Source: Chondrus crispus
Taxonomy: Eukaryota; Rhodophyta; Florideophyceae; Gigartinales; Gigartinaceae
Assembly: GCF_000350225.1 (NCBI RefSeq)
Contig: NW_005178592.1
Location: 1-21,447, forward strand
DNA: 21,447 nt
Direction: 5' to 3'
Positions 10,219-16,154 of the stretch are shown here, in pieces. The first letter of the stretch is position 1, and every line of letters starts with the position of its first letter. The notes under the pieces were generated by a model. The model made no database searches. It was not told where the DNA came from and saw nothing but the letters and a program-made list of their open reading frames with translations. Made by a program: the position numbers and the translations under genes.

Positions 10219-10494
10219 CGAAGAGGCCGGACGGAATTCAACCGATCACGCGGACCCGGAAGGTCCGCGCGACTTTTGGAAAGGCGGCAACGCGGGTGCC
10301 GCGGAAGGAACGAACCCCTCTACGCGAAGGGGAAGTGTGACGGAGACCCCAGTGGAGGCCGGGACGGGTATCGCACGCGGGGGCACGGAGACCCCAGGTA
10401 GCGGCGGCAGGGCGAGTGGGGCCCCGGAGGAACCCCCACACGAAGGGGACAGCGGGGAGTCGACAGCGGGATGACCCGCGGGAAGAGGAGACAT

Positions 10495-10753
10495 GAAGAC
10501 CACGCGGAAACCCGCGTACGGGCGAGAAGGGTAAACAGCGTCCGCACCGATGTGCGGGAAGAAGCAGACGAAGGCGAAGGAAAGGGGTGCGCGGATGAAG
10601 ACCGAGACGCAGACAGGGGAGAGAGGATCTCAAAGCACGGCGGAGACGTAAAGAGGGGAGGGTCGATCGGCGTACGGCGCCGAAGAGAACGCAGGATCAA
10701 AGGGGAACAGGGCCAAGGATCGGAAAGTGACCGGGTTGGACATGGCTCTCTCA
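10495..10753. other. Segment upstream of the antisense frame, no gene seen
   Basis: Part of this stays open in the antisense frame up to about 10620. The remainder up to the hairpin at 10754 shows no further feature. If the antisense frame is transcribed from its own promoter, the promoter should lie here or in the adjacent LTR; I see no obvious TATA box. Confidence 0.4.
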
Positions 10754-10791
10754 CTCCTCAAGGGTGAACGCGAACGTTCACTCTTGAGGAG
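10754..10791 (+). repeat. 17-bp hairpin with CGAA tetraloop just before the 3' LTR
   Basis: Bases 10754-10770 pair with 10775-10791. All pairs are Watson-Crick except one G-T (G-U in RNA), and the loop is CGAA. The right arm runs into the polypurine tract. In plus-sense RNA this is a very stable stem-loop exactly at the plus-strand priming site. It is a more complete version of the hairpin at 5144-5161. Confidence 0.75.
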
Positions 10792-10798
10792 GGGGCCG
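10784..10798 (+). promoter_or_regulatory. Polypurine tract of the gypsy element
   Basis: The run TTGAGGAGGGGG followed by CCG stands directly 5' of the LTR start TGTGGCATAAC. The position and purine content fit the plus-strand primer. It overlaps the right arm of the hairpin at 10754-10791. Confidence 0.65.
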
Positions 10799-11463
10799 TG
10801 TGGCATAACGGCGGTTCGCGATTAGATTTAGATCAGATCAATGCGAACCGCACACGCGCACACGTGTACCCCCACGTGTACGGAGGACACGCGACCACAC
10901 GCGTACGCGTGTAGGAGGCGCGTACCACCGCGCGCACAGTACGCGTCTCACACGTGTGCTGTCAGCCCCGACATGCTGACAGCATTACAGCGCGGGACGA
11001 CCCGCGCTACAGTAAGTTACTACAGCATACCGGTACTGTAGTATTATGATAGACGGCATTGTATACATTAAATACGAGCGAGACCGGCGGCGGCGTAGGG
11101 GGACAAGCACGGACTTGTCCACGACCTACCGCCTAGGTCCGTCTTCCAGCTTAACTAACGAGCGCGATTCGCCTTCGCGCGCGTTAACCGGGACAAAGCG
11201 GGTAGGGGACAGCCGCGTACGCGAGCGAGCCTAGATCCGCCTCCGCCCGTCAGCGCTGGTACGTTACCCAGCGCTGCTCCGGGGCGTCGAGGCGTAGATC
11301 GGCCCGCGCGTACGCTCGTCCCCGACCGTCCCGCTCTACCACGCTACCAGGGCCCGCTTCCCTGTCTCGTTAGCTGTGTGTTCTCCCCGTCTTCTCGCCC
11401 CTCGTACGGGGTCTACTTCGAGCTAAGTATACATCCCTCTCCGTTGGGGGGTGTTATACTACA
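10799..11463 (+). repeat. 3' LTR of the gypsy element (665 bp)
   Basis: The LTR begins TGTGGCATAAC and ends GTTATACTACA, whose reverse complement is TGTAGTATAAC, so 9 of 11 terminal bases are inverted repeats, including TGT...ACA. A PPT lies immediately left, and the sequence immediately right reads as copia gag on the other strand. The first 150 bases are rich in CACGTG and CACACG motifs, including a 16-bp palindrome at 10897-10912. Several perfect hairpins follow: 10957-10984 (10 bp), 10989-11008 (8 bp), 11018-11043 (8 bp), 11101-11120 (7 bp) and 11251-11276 (9 bp). No second LTR copy is in the window for comparison. Confidence 0.75.
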
Positions 11464-12556
11464 GGAAGTCGAAGTCGTTGTTTTGTAGTTGCACCATGAA
11501 TCCTCTTGGGACTTCGTCGTACGCTTGAGCGAAGCGAGTAGAGGGGCGGGGACCTCCTTGGCTTCGGTGGTTGTTGCTAGCTCCCCAAACGCGAGTAGGA
11601 GGGTCAGCATTGTTGTGGATGGTACCTCGAGGAGGAAGAGCGTCCGGAAGCTGCGTGCCGAAGTGCACATTTCGATTGCGACGCGACGAGGGACGCCCTT
11701 GAGGCGCTTGTCCATTTCCTGCCCCCTCGTCCCTTAGTCGGTCCCAACAGTCATTGTAAAAGTGACCCGGACGTTTGCAGTAGTTACAAGTGCGCTTGTC
11801 GACTTGCCCTCCGAAAGTTCCTCTTTGTCCAACACGTCTACCCCTGGGACTTCTTCCTCGACCTCTACCTCTTGGACCACGACCGCCTCTTTGCGCGAAG
11901 TTGGCCTTAGGCTGAGAAGAGTTATTGTCACTCGGCTGCTGCATGTTGTGAGGATTACCTCGACGTGCAATCTCGGTTTGCACAGCATTGACAATCTTGT
12001 CGAAGTTGAGGTCCTGTAGACTAGAGACCATAGCGAGAGGCGCAAACGAGGAAGGCAAAGAGCGGATTAACTTGGAAGTTTTCTCCGACTCAGAGAGCTC
12101 AGCATCATACGTAGCTAGCTCCCCAATGGTTGTTAAAAACGAAGCGACATGCTTGTCCCAGTTACCATTGTCTTTGAAGATTAAGGTGTCGAACTTTTGT
12201 TTGATGTTTTGCACCACTTGAGCGTTTGACATAGTGAAGATACGCTGAACCTCTTTCCACAGATCGGAGGCCGTCTTTTCATCGTCGTTCACAAACAAGC
12301 GTGTTTGGGACGCGACGGCGTCTCCAACGCAAAGAATGATATTGCCTTTCGCACGCGCAGCTCGCATCATCCAGTCCACGATTGCATCACTCGAAGATGC
12401 ACCACGGCCGGTGGGCTTCGGTTTCAGTCCACCTAGAAGTGGATCGTTGCGCTGAAGATAAGCCTTCATCCTCCTGCGCCACTGGCTGAAGTCAGACGGG
12501 ACTTTGAGCTTTAGCACTTTGCTCAGAGAGTCACCGCCTTCACCATTATTTGACAT
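11459..12556 (-). pseudogene. gag: Ty1/copia gag, truncated by the gypsy insertion
   Basis: 365 codons are open on the minus strand from ATG 12556. The N-terminal ~190 residues match copia-type gag (UBN2-like): SQWRRRMKAYLQRNDPLL, DLWKEVQRIFTMSNAQVVQ, SLPSSFAPLAMVSSLQDL. An RG-rich basic stretch (RGGRGPRGRGRGRSPRGRR) precedes a canonical CX2CX4HX4C knuckle, CNYCKRPGHFYNDC. The reading continues to FDFL, where the stop is formed by bases of the gypsy LTR terminus (CTA at 11459-11461). Gag would normally continue to protease and pol; that part must lie beyond the gypsy element, left of the window. The preserved part has no internal stop, so the copia was probably young when it was interrupted. 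Confidence 0.85.
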
Positions 12557-13523
12557 TATGACGGGTTGACCGAAAGTTGCACAGAAGTGCGAACAGTAGT
12601 ATTTGACAAGAGGGGTGCGAAAATAAAATTTGAAAGCGAATCAGCACCACCAACAGCGAAAACGAAGATGCACACAAAGGAAGAAATTGCTGATCAACGT
12701 TTTCAACTGTAGCCTTGACAAAGTTTGGTGTGATGCGTGGAGTCCAAAATTGTGCTAGATGATCTCCAATTTTCGTGGTCGAAGTTGAACGTGATGACAA
12801 ATGTGTGTAACCCTCGCCTGTGTTGCCGAAAAGCAATTCTGACGGCAAAGACGACGACAACAACTGAAAGTTGTAAATGGGAACCCAGATCGACGCCAAA
12901 GTAAATTCGCTTTGACTGTAGGTCGAGAAACACCAGGTCTCCCGGAGACCAAAGTAAACACACAGAAACCACCTACAACCCAAAAACTCTGCAAGTAACA
13001 GTAACACCAACAAACACTTGATTAGACTCGACTGGACTTGACTAGACTTGACTAGATTTCCAAACTTGATTTCCAACTTGAGCTTGAGATGTGCTTGAGG
13101 TAATGTAGCACGAGCAATAGTAGCACAGAGCAGTGCGGTGCAGTGCGTTGTGGAGCACCCGGCGCGAGAGAGGAAAGCAGAGGAAGCGCAATAGCTGTAG
13201 GAAAATAGTAGACCGACACCACGAGTTGACTCAGAGAACTGAGATGCACCACCCGATCCCGGGCCCGCGGGCGCCCTATAGGTTCGAGGGTGGCGCAGTA
13301 GTCCACTGCGGCGTTCGCACGCGTAGTTGAGAAGTAGTTTTCGATGCGCAGATAGGATGAGTGGAGTAAAGGAGGAAGGACGGAAGCGCGGGTCTACGGT
13401 GGTCTGAAGGGCGCAGTGAAATTGTTTCTCACCGCGATGCTACCATGAACGAGGTGAGCAATAAACGTGATCGAGAGTTGGTTCCCCTCCTGTGTGAGGG
13501 GGAGAGCTGCCCCCGGTCACACA
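12557..13523 (-). repeat. Leader and probable 5' LTR of the minus-strand copia
   Basis: This ~970-bp stretch lies upstream of gag on the minus strand. The likely outer LTR end is 13523, where the minus strand starts TGTGTGACCGGGGG; TGTGTGA 13491-13497 and TCACACA 13517-13523 form an inverted repeat there. The inner LTR end is unclear: a candidate is the TGCA at about 12989, giving an LTR of roughly 535 bp. I could not assign a primer-binding site. The remainder up to gag is an AT-richer leader without a supported gene. Confidence 0.45.
13018..13057. repeat. Four tandem copies of a 10-bp unit (TTGACTAGAC type)
   Basis: The units at 13018, 13028, 13038 and 13048 differ by one to three bases from TTGACTAGAC. 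They lie in the presumed LTR of the minus-strand copia, near its inner end, and could be repeated regulatory sites or simple slippage. Confidence 0.7.
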
Positions 13524-14190
13524 ACTTTATGTCATCCAGTCCGAGACTGGTGGGCGCGATACCGCGCCGCCGTCGAGTGTAGATTACTAATTAATAGTTA
13601 AATCTACGATGGTGCGCATACAAAATTCTCCCTTTTGGTCCGACTACATTCGTCGCCCAATGCCAGCCGTCCAAGTATGGACGGCGGCGGTCCGGAGCGT
13701 TCTTATTGGACGAAATGGCTTTCGCCACCTCATGGCCAAAGGCCCTATGATATGCCTATCTTGGCAGTTCCCACGAGAATACGAATTGTGGAAAAAAGCA
13801 ATATTCTGTTAACCGAAGCATTCGCTTGTGGGAACAGGTCAACAGAACCTCACTCTTTTCAGTTCTGTAGCACTTTTTGTTTGTGAGAAAGTGTGTGCGT
13901 CCCCATTATTCCCTGTTTTAGGAGAGATGGCCTGCAAACTGGCTAGTACTGTACCTGCCGCATATTTATACGATTGTGAGTCTATTTTGAGTGCTCTGTG
14001 AGGCCCCTTCTAACCGTAATGACGGGTTCGCGTGATGGAATACTGCCCCATGGCTCGTATATAAATGCTTTGTATGACGTGTACTCGTTGAACGGCTTAT
14101 TCCGTTTATCCGATATTCGGTTAGGCTTGATTTTCAAATTCTTTTGCGCCTCTCCCATATTGGGAGCGAAGATCTGCATTTTTATACTGT
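13524..14190. other. AT-richer spacer between the two copia elements, no gene seen
   Basis: No reading frame here looks like a protein. I see two inverted repeats: GTAGATT 13579-13585 with AATCTAC 13601-13607, and GCCGTCCA 13666-13673 with TGGACGGC 13678-13685 around an AGTA loop. A GTACTGTAC palindrome lies near 13947. This DNA is the left flank of the copia insertion at 14196. Confidence 0.6.
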
Positions 14191-14195
14191 ACAGT
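14191..14195. repeat. Left target-site duplication ACAGT
   Basis: ACAGT stands directly before the 5' LTR and is repeated directly after the 3' LTR at 19969-19973. The 5-bp length is typical of copia integrases. Confidence 0.85.
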
Positions 14196-14760
14196 TGTGA
14201 TTTTACGACTCATTGCAACCTTCCTTGCGACCCTTCGTAGGTCAACTCAACGCCCGCAGACACGCAGAGGGGCGCGCGCATAACCGTGCTCATCGACGGA
14301 TGAGCACGACGGCATCCGGGACAATCGGACGAATTCGAGCATGGTAGGTGACGGCAGTTGCCGACCGTCAGCAAAGCAAGCCCCACGGCATATGGGAAGG
14401 ACGCAGCGGGAGCAATGCAATAGGGTCTACCGGAGCCCTTGCAAGGGCGAACGTAGGCACGGCGATGTGGAAACACGAAGGGGCGAGAAGGGAGAGTTGA
14501 TGAGCTGACAATGGCAGTCAGACTACAGCAAACGCGACATCAGCGAGAAGCGAAAAGGCGCGTGAGCGAAGGAAGAAACTAGCCACCTTCAGGCATGAGG
14601 GAGGCTGGTTGGGCGACCGAAAGCGGGTACTTAAAGCGAGCGAGTAGAAGCAAAGTAAAGATAGAAGGCAGATGCCCAGCTTAATGCTGATCGACTTGTG
14701 CACTACCCTCTCCGGTTCCTATCATTGCTGGCCACCAACACCATGTCTGCACAAATGTTA
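14196..14760 (+). repeat. 5' LTR of the copia element (565 bp)
   Basis: It starts TGTGATTTTACG and ends AAATGTTA. The end is fixed by comparison with the 3' copy and by the ACAGT duplication, so the termini are TG...TA instead of TG...CA. It contains the hairpin GTGCTCAT/ATGAGCAC at 14286-14307. The last 18 bases encode the first six residues of gag, beginning with ATG at 14743. Confidence 0.9.
14286..14307 (+). repeat. Perfect 8-bp hairpin in the copia 5' LTR
   Basis: GTGCTCAT and ATGAGCAC flank a 6-base loop. The counterpart in the 3' LTR (19494-19515) keeps both arms and differs twice, both times in the loop. Confidence 0.65.
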
Positions 14761-15981
14761 GTTATGGGCCCAGACGCAACTACCGCCCACACCTCCATCC
14801 TATCCCCACCGAAACTCACCAGCGAGACTGATAAATACCAGTGGAGGATTGACGTCAAGATGTGGGCTCGGATCATCAAACAGTATGCACGGGGTTGAGA
14901 CAATAGGGCGAAGGGACTGATGAGCGCCTTAGCCCTTACGCTTTATTTTTCCCTCGCACGCGACCAGCGGAACATTGTCGATAATGCCGTCCAGCGTCAA
15001 CAGCTATCACTTAATCTCGACGATGATTCCGATTCCGAAGATAAACCCCCGGCTGCAACTGCGAAGGAACAGTTCAAACTCGTAGATGATATAATCCAAT
15101 TGGTAGCGAAAGACACGCCAACTGACGGTATCCGCCCCCTGGTGAAAACATCCCAAGATATCTACCAATGCATCCGCACCAAGTCGGAGAAGCCACACAT
15201 CTTCGCAAGGAAATTCCAAGGACTGGCCAAGCGGTATCTGACCATGTGCAGCCCATCGCATGGTCCACAGGAAAACCAGAACTTCGCCATATTGCTGCTA
15301 GAGAATGCGAAACTCCCATCAGCGACATCCAACAATATCGTGACACAGCTGGTCACGAAATCCGCGAACAGAATTGAAAACGCAATGGAAACCACAATCG
15401 TCCTCCCTGTAAGCATGTTCACCGACATGCTCGGGAGAACGGTAGATGCACTAGGAGCCATTACGTCATGGGAAGCATACACCGAACCCACTGCACACGA
15501 CAAAGCAACACAGAATCTTATCGACGGGACCCGCAGCCTGGCTGCCTCCGTGAGGACGACCGTGTCTGATATTCGTAGAACTTCCGACCATCAGAAAGCC
15601 AACAGTCGCTCCAACTACGCCATCACCCTCGACGATGCAGTAGACGCACTTTGCGATATGAAGCCTGATGAAGACGTCGCGACGGAATCCCCCGAACCCG
15701 AAGGCCATATACTTATCAAAAAGGGTTCAATGATGATGCAACGTGGAGAACTCAAATACAACGATCGTCAACCACCGGCGAAGAAACTTAAGATTTACAT
15801 CCCTGCTGGCACCGGAAAAAAAATGAACAGCATATGTAACTCTTGCAAAAAGCAGGGTCACTGGAAGGGTGATTATGAATGCGAGAATCACTCCATGCAC
15901 GAGCAATGGTTAGCGAAAAAGGCGGAGGACAAGAGTGACAAGCAGGGTAATATCACCAGTAACCACCAGTATTTTCAGTAA
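14743..15981 (+). pseudogene. gag: Ty1/copia gag with start codon in the LTR and one in-frame TGA
   Basis: The frame begins at ATG 14743, 18 bases before the LTR end, reads through the primer-binding site (VMGPDA), and after 51 codons meets TGA 14896-14898. It is then open to TAA 15979-15981. The N-terminal part (LTSETDKYQWRIDVKMWA) is a copia-gag beginning, and the similarity continues past the TGA. The middle is helical and rich in Asp, Thr and Ala. Near the C-terminus is a knuckle-like CNSCKKQGHWKGDYEC, which is CX2CX4HX6C and not the normal HX4C. If the TGA is not read through, an alternative start is ATG 14920. Gag should form the virus-like particle. Confidence 0.7.
14761..14777 (+). 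promoter_or_regulatory. Primer-binding site for the anticodon half of initiator tRNA-Met
   Basis: Immediately after the LTR comes GTTATGGGCCCAGACGC. The first 13 bases are the exact complement of the initiator tRNA-Met anticodon arm (CUGGGCCCAUAAC, anticodon CAU inside it), and the last four match again if one base of the animal tRNA is skipped. There is no 3'-CCA-type TGG start at this position. Drosophila copia and yeast Ty5 are known to be primed by the 5' half of the cleaved initiator tRNA; this site has the same form. It lies inside the gag reading frame. Confidence 0.8.
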
Positions 15982-16154
15982 AGGGTTCAGCCACGCTTCT
16001 AACTGACCCCAATCCAATTGTTGACGAAGGAGCCCCATCCTCGACAGGAGGCATAATCAACGCCGCCACACTTTGTGACCTCCTTGGAATCCAGCTAGTG
16101 CTGGAAACACCGCGAGAGCACCTACGAACATGGCTGGGGAGAGGATTGCCATGA
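15963..16154 (+). pseudogene. Ty1/copia protease, N-terminal part in the -1 frame
   Basis: Relative to gag this lies in the -1 frame, open from 15963 to TGA 16152-16154, and overlaps the end of gag. It carries VDEGAPSSTGG with the putative catalytic Asp at 16023-16025, followed by INAATLCDLLGIQLVLETPRE, a typical copia protease continuation. Around 16105-16118 the similarity jumps to the frame of the downstream pol (TYEHGWGEDCHDARPIVASW), so the protease is split over two frames. A Glu stands in the second position of the usual D-S/T-G motif. The gag-to-protease shift could be programmed, but I see no canonical slippery heptamer. Confidence 0.65.

Larger units (their letters stand above)
8278..10494 (-). 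pseudogene. Antisense reading frame between gypsy pol and 3' LTR, unknown protein
   Basis: On the minus strand a single frame runs from ATG 10494-10492 to a TGA at 8280-8278, interrupted only by TGA 10248-10246 and TAG 9327-9325, about 740 codons in all. I do not recognise the protein. It has a Pro/Ser-rich N-terminus (~80 residues), a central globular-looking part of balanced composition, and a charged region near the C-terminus with coiled-coil character. I see no zinc knuckle, transmembrane segment or catalytic motif. Antisense frames in this position are known in plant Tat/Ogre-type gypsy elements (aORF); this one sits in a chromodomain element. It decays by stops only, like pol beside it, which suggests that both were selected as protein and died together. 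The absolute start is uncertain, because the frame is open a further ~125 bases upstream. Confidence 0.55.
1..11463 (+). mobile_element. Ty3/gypsy chromodomain retrotransposon, 5' end outside window
   Basis: The order protease, RT, RNase H, integrase, chromodomain, PPT and LTR places this in the Ty3/gypsy chromovirus-like group. The 5' LTR and most or all of gag lie left of the window. The coding region is degenerate, with four in-frame stops in pol. The layout is unusual: 5.6 kb lies between the end of pol and the 3' LTR and carries an antisense reading frame. The right boundary is set by the LTR terminus ending in ACA at 11463, after which the sequence reads as minus-strand copia gag. Insertion into that copia is inferred; the target-site duplication cannot be checked because the left end is missing. 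A candidate right-hand duplication would begin GGAAG at 11464. Confidence 0.85.

Noticed and set aside
10320..10754. Minus-strand frame of 144 codons, Pro/Ser/Arg-rich
   Set aside because: It is a different frame from the antisense protein, whose frame is open in the same stretch. Its composition is biased by GC-rich repeats.
12546..13076. Minus-strand frame of 176 codons upstream of the older copia gag
   Set aside because: It lies in the leader and presumed LTR, is rich in Leu, Ser and Phe with no copia domain, and overlaps the gag start in another frame. It is most likely chance.
15818..15826. A-rich run in gag as a slippery site
   Set aside because: The frame does not change there; gag continues through the knuckle to 15981.
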